Of a stretch of 64,000 nucleotides of DNA, positions 44,889 to 57,127 are shown in pieces. Within the stretch, counting starts at the first letter, position 1. Each line of letters begins with the position of its first letter. Source of the DNA: Tamarix chinensis (lineage: Eukaryota > Streptophyta > Magnoliopsida > Caryophyllales > Tamaricaceae). The notes under the pieces were generated by a model, which saw nothing but the letters and a program-made list of their open reading frames with translations, made no database searches and had not been told where the DNA came from. The stretch spans positions 16,045,193 to 16,109,192 of the forward strand of contig CM060174.1 in NCBI GenBank assembly GCA_030549775.1, written 5' to 3'. The position numbers were made by a program, and so were the translations under genes.

Positions 44889-46124
44889 TATTTATTTATT
44901 TTAGGAGAAATTTAAAATTCATTAATAATGAGAAATTAAGAACATACAAAAAGGTATTGACCAAAAAATGGAGGTAACAAAAGATTAGATACTAAGATGC
45001 AAAGGAAACTCCTAAAATAGATTACCAATACAATTCATCAACTGATGGAAAGATTTACAATGCTGGAACCTATTCATCCTTCCTGTCAATTCCAACATAA
45101 TGTGCTTCTGAATGGTGTTAGTAGACTTTGATTAATCTTTGAAAATTATTCGGTTTCTCTCCACCCAAATATGATAAATTTTGGCAGCTACTAAGGTACA
45201 AATAAATTGTATTCTTATCCTTGGACCCCAACCACCTATAGTTGCTAACTAAATAAGCTACTGCCAATTTGTGAACTATTGGTGACAACCTAGCTAGGAT
45301 AGAAGAGGTGTCCAGATAGATCTAGTAAATGAGCAATCAAAGAATAAGTGAGCCTGATTTCCAGCTGCCTCATTGCAAAGCACACAGTTTTCGTCAACCT
45401 ACAGACCATATGCTTGAAGTTTGTCTCGAGTTTTAAGGCGATCCAAAACAGCAAGTCATAAGATAAAAGAATGCCTTTTGGGGGAGAAATTAGTCCACAC
45501 AAAAGAAAACCAAGGAACTTTGTCATGAATAGGTCTAATAATATGATAACCTTTTGAGATAGAAAATTTTCCATACTGGATGATATTTGATAGGTTGGGT
45601 TGTTGGAAGATGACACAAGCGTGACCCTTGATATCTAGTATTTTCTTGAGGATCCAGGATGCATAATTTCTCACCCTAACCTCCAAGATATCTATCCCTT
45701 TGAGGTAGTATGTATGAATCATTTTACCTATAGTAGATCTTTTTTTGTAGAAATATGCCATATGAGTTTATATATTGTAGCTCTATTCCACCATAGAAGG
45801 TTAATCAGGCCTAAGCCCCCTTCATTTTTAGGTAAACACACTGAGTCCCAAGCTACCAAAGCAGGTTTTGAAACATAAGAGCTCCTTGACCAGAAGAAGG
45901 CATGACATAAAGCATTAATTTCTGTGATAGCATGAATTGGTAGAGGTAAGACCATACTCCAATAAGTCTGAAGGCTGAGAGGGACATACTGAATTAATTG
46001 AAGCCTTCCTGCATAGCTGAAAAGAGACTTCTTCCAAGCTCTCATTCTAGAGGTGAATTTTCAATGAGTGGTTGGTAATGTTGTTTAGAAATATATCTTC
46101 CATCAAGGGGAACTCCTAGGTATT
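44889..46124 (-). mobile_element. 5'-truncated L1-type LINE, 3' part of ORF2
   Basis: On the minus strand it encodes the ORF2 C-terminus. It begins at KYLGVPL (about 46115), followed by FSYAGRLQLIQYV (46045 on) and PKNEGGLGLINLLWWNRA. The zinc-binding zf-RVT region then runs ENCVLCNEAAGNQAHLFFDC (about 45330-45400). A 3' UTR and a (TAAA)n tail at 44887-44903 follow. The 13-mer TAACCATTTTATT lies at both ends (44876-44888 and 46125-46137), a likely target duplication, though part may be LINE sequence at the truncated end. Two overlapping frames (45456-46045 and 45290-45616) show at least one shift. It has neither endonuclease nor RT catalytic core. Confidence 0.75.
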
Positions 46125-46152
46125 TAACCATTTTATTGAAAAGAAAGGAAAA

Positions 46153-46900
46153 ACCATTTTTTTTGAAATAATAAGTTATTCATTAGATTAATTACAAAAG
46201 ATCACAAATTTTGGGAAAACACATATACCAAAAGATATAATTATCAAACTTAGCCATTCTATGGTTATACAAGAATCTAGAGGGTATAAAATTAGCTATA
46301 GCTTTAGGCATTTCATTCCAATTGCATGGAATGTCATTAAACACCTTGATCTTCCTTGAATTCCATAGTTCATAAAATTAAGCGACAAGAAATCCTTTTA
46401 AGAGCCATGTTTTAAGCTTCAAATGACAATATGTGAAATTAAAGTCTTATAGCAAACTACTTCATGCAAGGGGAGGTTACCAAATCATCATTTACCTCTT
46501 AACAAATGAAGAAATTCTTCCATGACTAGGTAATGAATAAAGAGACAAATGGATTCTTCCTTATGGAAGAAGGTACATTATTGATCAATTTCTAATGTAT
46601 ATTTACAAATTCAATTTTTTATGGCAAATTACTTAGCAAAAGCAAGCCAAGAAATAAAGTGGTAACTTTAGGGTGATTGGTTTTACCAAATGGTTCTCCA
46701 CCACGTTGACCTTGGGCATTAATGCCTCAATTTATCATAAATAGTGTTAATCTTATAGGATACACCCTATGCTTGAGTGGTATAAAATATGATCTTATTT
46801 TTAGAATACTCCTCAATGGCCAGGATGACATTATTGGTGCCTCAAGATTACAGATCAAAAATTATTTTAAAAACCTACTATGGATCCATTTAGTCCATAG
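46153..46900 (-). mobile_element. Second LINE 3' fragment with poly(A)
   Basis: On the minus strand a segment ends in the A-rich tract TTTCAAAAAAAATGG (46150-46164). Before it lies YELWNSRKIKVFND and an aromatic-rich end (IFWYMCFPKICDLL), resembling the last part of plant LINE ORF2. The upstream end is indistinct and many stops are present. It lies 16-30 bases from the first LINE. Confidence 0.45.
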
Positions 46901-47333
46901 TGTATCCTTTATGTGTGTCAAGTTCCATCGATTCTCTCCAATGTATACTTCATTCTAGATGCAAAAATATATTATCTCAAGCCCCTTTTTATCCTATGGT
47001 AATCAAAAAGTATACCAATCTATAGGTACTTTATGACTTAATGCGGTGTCGATAGTCCATAAGAAGTTACAACATGCTATAATAAGATAGGAGAGAACCA
47101 TAATTCCCTATAAAAAGGATTGGCTCCTAAAATTTGGATGCCACAAATGATTGACTTCGGATGCTATAAACTCGCTAAATAGGATAACATTTTGGTGACC
47201 TACTAGTTCATTCAATGTATAACCTCAATAGTGAGGATGGAGATATAAGGAGAAATCAATAGGGTGTCTACAATTGGTGCCCCTAAATACTTTAAAGGGA
47301 TTGAACCCAATGAGAAATTGATTCTAGTTTATT
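46901..47333. other. Unassigned gap
   Basis: No gene or clear repeat structure. It may hold more of the degraded LINE on the minus strand. Confidence 0.25.
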
Positions 47334-47757
47334 GTAGGACCCCTAAAAAGAACATGGAGCTAAGGATAATCAATATTTATAGCAAATGATTTGGGTTTTT
47401 GGACCTTGGAGTGCCAACCCAAAGGATGAGAGTCATCCTAAAAGATTTTCGGTGCACTCATTTTGGTCTCAAACAGGTTTTAGATTCATAACTCATACTC
47501 TTTCCTTTTTGGGTCAATCCTTAATTCATGGTAGAGTTAATTTTCTGTCATTGAGTGCACAATACTTTCTCTCTTCTTCCCCATTTTTCTACCCCTATAT
47601 ATATGGGGTCTTTTAAACATTTTTGGGATCTGAAATCATAATACAACACTCTCGCTTTTGTTATCTCTTCTCTTCCCTAAAATTTTCCCTCGGTACTCTT
47701 CCATTAATCAGTGCTATTTAAATTTCCTAAGAACACATCAATTTTCAAAACACCAAC
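47334..47757 (+). repeat. Candidate Tat/Ogre-type LTR
   Basis: Starts TGTAGGACCCCTAAAAAG, has TATATATATGG at about 47595-47605, and ends near 47757. It is followed by AAGCGTCATCTATGGGGATTT (47761-47781), which resembles the TGGCGCCGTCTGTGGGGA sequence found after the LTR in Tat/Athila-type elements. The start is uncertain. No partner LTR was found. Confidence 0.45.
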
Positions 47758-47781
47758 AACAAGCGTCATCTATGGGGATTT

Positions 47782-48366
47782 CTTGCAAAAAGTTATGCCC
47801 CTTCCAGTGCCGTCTAATAGACTTGACCCTAGTACTATTAACCTTTCTAAGCAATAACATTTATTTGTCATGTCTCATATCCAAGATACTAATGTCGACC
47901 TTTGAGCATCAATTCTAGAGATTTTATAGAGCATGTTGTCTTCTTTGGCACATAACCTTTGGAAACTTCCTCATCATATGGATCAACATCATCATGCTAC
48001 AGCCTAAGAACCTAGTTTGTAAGAAACTTTGGTGTAACCATTGGATATTCTAGAGAGGGAACTAGGGATAAGGATCCATAGAATCATATTCCAACAACTG
48101 ATGTGTTTTTATCAAAGTAATATAAGTTTGGATCGAAATTTTTTATTAGAAGCATTCACCCATGATCTAATGAAAAAGAATCAAAGTAAATTGATGGATT
48201 ACAGGTGAAGAACTTGATGATACAAGTAGAAAGGTTTCGACAGATTTTTAAGACCTTCAAATATGTCGAGTTGAAGATAGGTTGAGGAAGGTTTAATCCC
48301 AGATTTGCCTTACTCAATATAGACCCAAAAGGGAGGATTAGACTTTAGCTAAATTTGCTCAAAGTT
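47782..48366 (+). pseudogene. Tat/Ogre-like gag remnant, first part
   Basis: Follows the candidate LTR and primer-site region. Plus-strand fragments (MPLPVPSNRLDP, FYQSNISLDRNFLLEAF) are heavily interrupted by stops. The assignment rests on its place after a Tat-type leader and before a probable continuation at 54143. It is cut by CRM-2. Confidence 0.35.
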
Positions 48367-48964
48367 TGATAAAAAAATTCTCATTCATTCTGCATACAAT
48401 CATGCTCACAAGATGGTTTATATACGGGAAAGAAAAGTCAGTGGTGAGCTAGCTTAACCAGCCGAGTATTCCTACTTAATCCAGCCATTAATCATGGTTG
48501 AATTAAGCCCATACTAACCTTAATCCAAAGCATAATATCATTGGTTAAATGATACTAAGGATTAATATTACAAATCTATACAATTGACTAAGATACATAC
48601 ATGAAATTATAGCAATACCCTAACTTACATAAAATATACTTAGGGTTAGGGTTTACAACAAGTTTATACAAATAATGAATATCATCACTTTATCTTCTTT
48701 TTGTAATGTATTATCCCATGTATGTCATAGTCTTGCAGGATTTGGAATAATTTTACACATCAATGTGTATGAGCATCATCTTCTTGCAAATATGTGACAT
48801 ACCTACAAGAATAACTTGAATATTTTTCAATATCAAGCATATAAGAATTATCAAGAATATTTAACATGATAGGCTCCAACATTAAGAAAGATAAATCATC
48901 TTCCTTAACTTGAGGATTGGTATGAAAATGAAAATCATTATGTTCAACGGATGCTCCTGCATCA
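48367..48964 (-). repeat. 3' LTR of CRM-2
   Basis: Minus-strand start TGATGCAGGAGC at 48964 directly follows a purine stretch (AGGGAGAA, 48965-48972) that is the likely polypurine tract. It includes the pol stop and, further on, a TATA box CCCGTATATAAACC at about 48416-48429. The proposed end is TTTTTTTATCA at 48367. The part 48685-48964 matches 53863-54142; 48367-48684 has no match there. Confidence 0.65.
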
Positions 48965-51544
48965 TTCTCCCTAAGTTGAGAAGAATTTGCCCTAAAATTT
49001 TCATCAGAATAATAAGGAGACAAATCACCAACATTAAAATTTCTTGAAATCCCACCATAAGAATCTGGAAGTTCAAGTTCATAAGCATTATCTCCAAACT
49101 TCCTAAGTATTTTAAATGGACCATTAGCTCTTGGCATTAGTTTGTTTTTACGTAAATTATGAAATCTTTCTTTACGCAAATGTAACCAAACTAAGTCACT
49201 AGGAGAAAACACATAATAGTTTCTATGCTTATTCTCTTGAGCTTTGTACTTGGCATTGGATTTTTCAATATTATTTTTCATTTTCTCATGAAGTTGTTGA
49301 AAAAATTGTATTCTCTCTTTAGCTTCATAGTTTTTCATTTCACCTTTTTTCAATGGAATCATGTTAATAGGCATGTTAGGATTCACACCATACACCACCT
49401 CAAACAGACTAGTTTGAGTAGTACTAGAAGGACTACAATTATAAGCAAACTCTGCATGTGCTAACTTAACATCCCAATCTTTTGTACTTTTATTAACTAA
49501 AACTCTTAATAATGTACCAAGAGTTCTATTAGATATCTCAATTTGACCATCAGTTTGGGGATGATGTGAAGTGCTAAATAAAAATTTAGTACCAAGCATA
49601 TGCCATAAAGTTTTCTAAAAATAACTCATAAACTTGAAATCCCTATCAGAAACTATGCTTTTAGGTATTCCATGAAGTTTAACAATTTCTCTAAAATACA
49701 AGTCAGCAACATGCATGGCATCATCGGTTTTATTACATGGAATAAAATGAGCCATTTTAGAAAAACGATCTACTACCACAAGAATAGAATCTTTACCACA
49801 TTGCGTTGTTGGTAACCCTAGGATAAAGTCCATACTAACTCCTTCCCATGGTTTATCAGGAATGGGTAAATGTGTGTATAAGCCTTTATGAAAGTAACTT
49901 TTACTTTTTTGACATGTAGAACATCTACTTATCATGGCTTGCACATGTTTAACCATTCTTGGCCAATAGAAATTTTCTTGTAATAATTCTATAGTTTTAT
50001 GTATACCAAAATGTCCCACAATGCGACCTTCATGTATTTCCTTGATAAGCAAGTCTCTAATACTAGATCTAGGAATACAAAGTTTATTTATTCTAAACAA
50101 AAATCCATTTTGTATGCCATAATTTGCAAGGTACCCATTGTCTTTACATGCACTAAACATGTCCTTAAAATCTTCATCGTTAGAATATAATTCATTAATC
50201 ATTTCAAAACTGAAGATTTTCGCATCCATCATAACAAGTAATGTAGAACTACGAGAAAGAGCATCAGTAACTACATTTTCCTTACCATATAAATGTTTGA
50301 TAGAGAACACAAAGGATTGTAAGAAATTTGCCCATTTTGCATGTCTTGGATTAACTTTCTTTTGACTATGTAAGTAATTTAAATTTTCATGATCCGAATG
50401 TAACACAAATGGTTTTGGTCTCAAATAATGACTCCATGTCTCAAGACTCTGTATAATGGCAAATAATTCCTTGTCATAAGTCGAATAGTTAAGTTTGGCT
50501 CCATTCAACTTTTCAGAGAAAAATGCTATAGGTTTCGTTTCTTGGGAAATTACTTCTCCTATTCCAACTCCACTAGCATCACAAGTCACTTAAAAAAGAA
50601 GGTTAAAGTTGGGTAAGGATAGAACAAGGGCATGACGAAGTTTATCTTTTAAGGTTTTAAAGGCTTGAGTAGCTTCTTATTAAGATAGAAAAATTCTTAA
50701 TGAATGTTCTATAAAAGTTAGCTAATCCATGAAAACTTCTCACTTCATGAACATTCTTAGGGATAGGCCATTCTTTTATAGCACTAATCTTATTAGGATC
50801 TACTTTAATACATTCTCCACTAATAATATAGCCTAGGAAAACTACACTTGGAAGCATAAAATCACATTTCTCAAGTTCTCCATATAGTTTAGCTTTCCTT
50901 AGCTCATCAAATAATTTCTTCAAATGCACTAAATGATCATAACTATTTTTTCTATACAGAAGAATATCATCCAAATATAAAATAATGAAATCACCAAGGA
51001 AAGGTCGGAGAACTTCATTCATAAGTCTCATAAATGAGCTAGGTGCATTACATAACCCAAAAGGCATAACCATCCACTCATAGAGACCATATTTTGTTTT
51101 AAAAGCAGTTTTTCATTCATCTCCATCTCTAATCCGTAATTGATGATATCCACTTCTCAAATCAATATTTGAAAATACTTGTGCTCCACAAATTTCATCA
51201 AGCATATCATCTAATCTAGGCATAGGAAATCTATATTTGATAGTAATATTATCCACTGTCCTAGAATTTATACACATACGCCAAGTACCATCCTTTTTAG
51301 GCACTAGTAAAGTAGGAACACTACAAGGACTCATACTTTCTCTTACAAATCCTTTATCCACAAGTTCTTGTATTTTTTTTTGTAATTCCTTATCTTCTTC
51401 TGGGTTACATCTATAAGCTGGTTTATTAGGAATAGGCATACTAGGAACAAGATCAACGGCATGTTCTATACCTATTTTAGGTGGTAATCTAGGAGGTAAG
51501 TCATCAAGAAATACATCATTATACTCATCAAGAAACTTAATCAA
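48760..51544 (-). pseudogene. pol: CRM-2 pol: RT, RNase H, integrase
   Basis: RT starts at about 51544 and has VPKKDGTWRMC, FSNIDLRSGYHQL and YLDD near 50964-50977. A TGA interrupts at about 51110 and a gap/shift lies at 50590-50656. RNase H (50589 on) keeps its acidic positions in CDASG, YDKELF, SDHEN and VTDALS. Integrase has its zinc finger near 49900-50040 and a full DD35E triad: Asp 49828-49830, Asp 49645-49647, Glu 49537-49539. A single TAG at 49612-49614 falls between the last two, where a Trp is usual. The C-terminus (LVWLHLRKERF, NAYELELP, FNVGDLSPYY) continues through the polypurine tract into the LTR and stops at 48760. Only four or so changes disable it. Confidence 0.9.
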
Positions 51545-51612
51545 ACTACATCTTTAAGTTGTTGTTTTTCAGGTTTAGAATCTCTAGAAACTAAAGCATA
51601 ACAAATTCCTTC

Positions 51613-53289
51613 TTATTTTATACATTTTTCCATAGCCTTTTCATGTAAAAATAATCTCTTATTATCATCACTCAAGGGCATATGATCATATAAAGAAGGT
51701 GTGAGCCTATACAATTGTTTTTCCTTTTTCACCACATATTCATTAGTTACCCCATCATGAGTTGCTTTTCTATTAAATAGCCATGTTCTATCCAAAAGTA
51801 ATCCACAAGAAACTATAGTTAAAACATCACATAGAACTTCATCATGATAGTCTCTAACAGAAAATGTGACTAAAGATCTTTTGTTTACTTTAGCTCCTTT
51901 ATCCTTATTTAACCATTGTAAAGAATAGGGTTTAGGATGATTAGTAGTTTCCAAACCAAGCTTCTTAACCATTACCTCACTAGCAACATTAGTACATGGA
52001 CCACTATCAATTGTGAGTCTATAAACCATATCACCTATTTTACACTTGTTTTTAAAAATCCTTTCTCTTTGAGTAGGTGTAATACTAGGTTCTATTTGTA
52101 AAACTCTTTGAATTACAAAGCATGGGTCTCCTTCTTCTTCTTCTTCCATAGTTAATATTTCATTAGGAGATTCAAGTTCTAATTCATCATCATCACTACA
52201 TGGTTCCATGTTTTCTATTTCACATAAGGTTAAGGCTCTTTGGTTAGGAAAATCTCTAGCAAAATGTCCATATCCTTTACATTTGAAACATTGTTTACTT
52301 GTCATTTCAACTACCTTATTTTTACCTTTATCATCTTTGTTATTCCTTTTATCATATGAAAATGTTGATTTAGGTGTAAAGGTGTTAGAATAGGGTTTTG
52401 TTGAAGTAGAAGCATTAGACTTAATATAGGCTTTTGTTGATTTAATTTGTCTTTCAATTTTCATAGCCAATTTTATCAAGTCATCAAGAGAGTCATAAGA
52501 GTACATATAAACCTTGTCTCTCATTAAATTATTCAAGGCACCTAAGTATCTAGCACATTTTTGTTCTTTTCTTTCATGACCATTACAAATAAGGGCTACT
52601 CTTTCAAACTCTCTAGTGTATTCTTCTACACTAAATAAGCCTTGCCTTAGAGTAGTCATTTTAACATACATATCTTGTCATACTCTCTAGGCACAAATTT
52701 CTTTCTTAAGTGCTTTTTAAGTTTTTCCCAAGATTTTATTTTAGACTTCTCTTGTCTTACTCTAGTTCGGTTTAAGTTATCATACCAACTTCGAGAAAAC
52801 TTTTTTAACTTTAGAGTAGCTAATTTGTAATTTCTATCATCATCATATTCTCTATACTCAAAAATAGCCTCAATCTCATGCAATCATTCACAAAATGATT
52901 CCACATTCAAATTACCATAAAACTTAGGAAGGTCAAGTCTAATACCTTGATCTTCATGGTGTGTATTTCTTACATGGAATATAGGTGCTCTTCTTTCGTT
53001 GCTTGAGCCAAAATAATTTGTTTCTTCTTCTCCATATTCATGATGAGACAAATTGAAAGGTCCACGACCACTCTTGGCATGGTACATAGGCTTCATTCTC
53101 CCTTCCGCACTATCATGTGTGGTTTCCATTCGAACGTGCCATGGTTTACACTTCTCTTGGTCAGCCAACTTAGCTTCCACACTTTGGAGTTGATATTGCA
53201 GTGTGTTTTGAGTTTGTAATTGGGCATCCATACATGTGGTGAGGCTTTTGATGGACTCTACCAGGTCACACACCTCTTCACTAGCCATG
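51613..53289 (-). pseudogene. gag-pro: CRM-2 gag and protease
   Basis: Starts MASEEV at 53289; an upstream in-frame ATG at 53303 also exists. It opens with a helical segment (about residues 5-50). The Retrotrans_gag core follows (LPKFYGN, FEYREYDDDRNYKLATLKL, SWYDNL, WEKLKKHLRKKFVP). A TGA near 52884 and a frameshift near 52660 break it. The zinc knuckle at about 52246-52290 reads CFKCKGYGHFARDF: the last Cys of the CCHC set is Phe, so zinc binding is probably impaired. The protease active site is DSG in RLTIDSGPCT (about 52000), followed by HPKPYSLQWLN. The usual GRPW near the protease end reads DRTW. Confidence 0.88.
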
Positions 53290-53607
53290 GTGAAGGTTGA
53301 CACATAACCCTATTTGTTGCACACAATATATTCCACAAGTGTGGGTGCTGGATTTGTTTTTCTTCGGCTAAACAAAGCACAAACCAATTGTTAATTCTAA
53401 AAAAAAATATCAAACACTACCTGAAGTCTTTATCAAACACTATATGCAGGTACACACAAACAATGAAAGGTTAGTATATAAGATATGTGAAATTCATTCA
53501 CATAAAATCATAGAACATGTTTCTATGTCTTCAACAAATTCTTGTCTTCCAGTGCGAGATTCATGTTGAAGTCTACATATAAGATGTAGAGGAGAGCCAG
53601 AGGTAGA

Positions 53608-54142
53608 TGATAGAATAATTTCTTGAGAGAAATTTATAAGAAATGAATCAAAAATACGGTCTGCAAGTTCCAGGTCTGTCTCGGTCGATTAGGAGTTGTC
53701 TTGGGGTTTCAAACACTTTGATGCTTTTCTTGCTTGCTGCACGATGAGAACTGTTAAGGGGCTGCTACACACTTGATCATGCACCCATGGAGAGTAGAAT
53801 GCAATAGAAATCAAGTGCTGGAGAGACACAAACATTCATGGCAAACAGACGAGCCAAATCGGACACTTTATCTTCTTGTTGTAATGTATCATCCCATGTT
53901 TTTCATAGTCTTTCATGCTTTGGAATACTTGTACACATCAATGTGTATGAACATCATCTTCTTGAAAATATGTGACATACCTACAAGAATAACTTGAATG
54001 TTTTCCAATGTCAAGCATATAAGAATTATCAAGAATATTTAACATGATAGGCTCCAACATTAAGAAAGCTAAATCATCTTCCTTACCTTGAGTATTAGTA
54101 TGAACATGACAATTATTATCTTCAACGGATGCTCTTACGTCA
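53608..54142 (-). repeat. 5' LTR of CRM-2 (inner end uncertain)
   Basis: The first 280 bases (54142-53863) match the 3' LTR with about 25 differences. They even contain the former pol C-terminus, as expected of a true LTR. Below 53863 the sequence is unrelated to the 3' LTR. A TTATTCTATCA end at 53608 parallels the TTTTTATCA end at 48367 and is taken as the provisional boundary. No TGGTATCAGAGC-type primer site follows. Confidence 0.5.
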
Positions 54143-54860
54143 ACAGCAAGAGGTATAGTTTATGGATGATGCTTAAGGAAAAAAGACTAGAAATGATACA
54201 TGCTAGGAGTCCCATAGCCCTCGTAAATGAGGTAGGATGAAAAGATGTGCGAGTCTAGATAGAAGGAATGATTCCTATAGGACCATTAGACATGAGGAAG
54301 AAGATAAAATATAAGATGACTATTAAACTACCATAGGTCAGGAGGATCCCATAAGTAGAATTATAAATCAAATGGAGGACAAAGAGTCGGAAGCTATAAG
54401 AGATAAGAAATATAATATTGATGGCTATAGTTGGTAGGCACCCTTCACAAAAGATATATCTAAAACACCATTACAACCAATATGCATCCCGACTTTTGAA
54501 TCAATTGATTGTTCTAGAGGTCTAAAGGACCATTTGAATGTATAGAAAACACTATGTTGCTATCTTGGAAAAAAGAAGATATCTTATTCAAGGCACTATC
54601 ACGTACCTTTAAAAAAAGCATAATTGAGATGGTTTGGAAAATTTAGAGCTAAAGCAATAAATCCTTTTTCCCAACTCATGATGCCTTTTTATTAAGTAAT
54701 TCGATGTATGAAAGAAACCAAAAAATGACTCTTCGTCCTTGATGGGATTCACCTCAATCCTAACAAAATATGTTTAGTTAGTTTTTTAATATATTTGACA
54801 AAGAAGTATAAATGGCTAAACACTAATTGTACACTTTTCTGAGAAAGGATATGCATGAAA
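54143..54860 (+). pseudogene. Tat/Ogre-like gag remnant, second part
   Basis: A plus-strand segment near 54575-54690 reads LFKALSRTFKKSIIEMVWKI, then FPTHDAFLL. This has the spacing of the Retrotrans_gag core, in which a Trp follows a small-residue helix. It lies across CRM-2 from 47782-48366 and probably belongs to the same disrupted element. Several stops are present; assignment is tentative. Confidence 0.4.
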
Positions 54861-57127
54861 GAATTGATGCCAAAAAGTTGAGCAAGGCATTGTGGTTTAT
54901 GGCTAGAATCATGCAACCACTCTCAATGCTGAGATAGAGATCAGATAAGCAGATGGATAGGCCAATAAGGGACTACAAGGGTCCAAGACTAGTAGTTCAA
55001 CCAATTGCTCAATACACACAAATTCATAGGTTTAAAAAATATACTCTCTTTGTGTCCAATGTATTACATATATACAATTTGGAAAACTATTGACATATAA
55101 TTACAAGGCCCTTTTTTATATGAGCCATAGTTGTTAAACTCTTGATCTTGATATTACAATTCTATAATTCTATGATCCAAAAGCCATTAAAATCCCCTGA
55201 TCCTATGTAGAATCTTAAAATAGAAGAATCATGGTGGAACCTTATGATCCCATATAGGATTGGTAGAATCTTAAGATCCTAGGTAAAATATTATGATTAT
55301 ACATGTCGATTATAATTTGTTTTATCTATTTACCTTAAAATCAAAATTTCATATTATGCTCACTATATTTCTTCCCTAACTCTAAGTCTTTACCCTATTA
55401 CTTTTTACATACTCTTTATTAAGTACCAATCAATGAAAATAATGCCCAAGAAAAATAATAGCAAAATTAGTTGTTGGAAAGAAAGATACTTACAAAAGGT
55501 CCAAAAACTAAATGTTGAGTAAACTAAATATATCAAATTTATGATATTTTTTACTAATTTATATTTGGTTTATAATTATCCTTTTTATTTTCTTTTGTTG
55601 TATTGTTATCATTGTTGTATTCTTAGTCCATATAAAAATATATTTGTATGCATATAATCGACAAATTGTGTTGCTACAACTGAATTAGTGATCAAATAAG
55701 AGTTTAAGAATGTGATACTTAGTGCTTTTCAACTTAAATTATAGGATTTTGTTGCATAAATGTATATCTAGGTAATATTTTTTTATATTTGAATGATCTT
55801 ATTATCATACAACTGGATTCTATGATTCAATTCTGATGACCCTTGTCGACTATAGATAGAATTTTTATTCTAACAGCTTTAATATGAGCAGACATGAAAC
55901 AAAAGAAAAAAAAACTTAACAAGTGGTGTGCCTAAATTTGGTTTCCCATGTATTTTGATTATTCTAAGAATATGGTTATATGATTACTTATCCTTATAAT
56001 AATTTTGGATCTATGTATATCCGCTAATGAGAACATGTACAAGTATAGAGCCAGGAATGAGACCATGAACATTCGTACTAAACAAATGCCTAGGATTATA
56101 AAAATTAGAAGATGATTTCAAGAAAAATGTCAAAGAAGTATTCAAGTTACTACTAAACATCTCAAAAGACTAAATATTAATGTATTAATGAGTAAGCTAC
56201 TCAAGTAAAGGCAATAAGTATTAAATGATGAAGGTTAATCTCATTAAGGAATTAGGAACATGCATAGGCATGACATCGCTTTAATGATGTTAGTTTAAAG
56301 TACTATTCCTTATATCATATAAGATATCTATATATTTATAAAATTGTTAATACATTTTAATCATAAATGAATATTGAAGATATGATCATAATATTGATGA
56401 TTAAGATAACACAAAATATTCATAGAGTTAAAGATAAAAATATAATGATTTTCAAGAGGTATTTGTGTGGTTAGTTGCCAATATTCATGGAGAAATGATA
56501 TTCAACATCTAGTTAAATCAAATCATTCAAGAGTTAAAAATTCCAAGAAAAAACCTAGTTATTTGATCTTTAATAGAAAACTAATTCTTATAGTGAGAAA
56601 TTTGAAGAGGAAAATAGTGAGCGAGGATTTTGAAATTTATGACAGTTTGATCTATAGTAGCAACAACATAAAATAAAATATTTTCTTATCATAAAAGTAT
56701 AAGAGTTCAAAAACCTATATCAATTCTTTACTCAAATATTTTGTAAGAGGGTACGAGTGTACTAAGAGTTGTTATGTAGAGTAATAGGTAAGAAAAACTA
56801 GATTTTTTTGTGGTATGACTTAAGTCTAGAGTTATACTCAAGTTCTAGGCTTGTAATTTTGCACTTTCTAAGTGATAGTAAAATAAAAGCAACTCAAGTC
56901 ATGGATGTGGATAAGAGTTGATTCAAAATAAAAATTATCTATGTTCTTTATTATTTTACTTTATTTGTTTAGTAAAATGCTACATGATACAGTAATGAGA
57001 ATAACACTCATTCCAATAGTAGGAATAGATTGGGCCAAAACTAAAAGTTTGCATATTTCCACATAGAAGTTAAAGTTAGGTAACACTCAATTTAATCCCA
57101 TATTGATTGTACTTGTGAGAACCAACA
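54861..57127. other. AT-rich region including probable 5' LTR of copia-2
   Basis: No gene. The last part, up to 57127, should be the 5' LTR of the copia element because a primer-site-like sequence starts at 57130, but its start was not found. It contains the candidate DNA-element remnant at 55127-55890. Confidence 0.35.
55127..55890. repeat. Candidate non-autonomous DNA element with inverted ends
   Basis: The left side has CATAGTTGTTAAACTC and ATTCTATGATCC. The right side (55810-55890), read in reverse complement, has GCTGTTAGAAT and AATCATAGAATCC. The core holds repeated GATCCTA/AGAATCTTA words. Such long, weak inverted ends suggest a small TE, but family and exact termini are not established. 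Confidence 0.3.

Larger units (their letters stand above)
48367..54142 (-). mobile_element. Ty3/gypsy element CRM-2 (CRM-clade-like)
   Basis: Minus-strand element of about 5.8 kb with gag, protease, RT, RNase H and integrase in order from 53289 to 48760. Its 3' LTR is at 48367-48964 and its 5' LTR at about 53608-54142. Both LTRs start TGAYGYARGAGC in minus orientation and agree at about 91 percent over their first 280 bases, then differ. As in CRM-1, pol runs into the 3' LTR, here for 68 codons. Fewer breaks are present than in CRM-1. No standard primer-binding site and no matching target duplication were found, so the outer limits, especially 53608 and 48367, are provisional. Confidence 0.82.

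Noticed and set aside
48882..49124. 80-residue minus frame inside the CRM-2 integrase region
   Set aside because: It overlaps the integrase C-terminus in another frame; the integrase reading has the conserved motifs.
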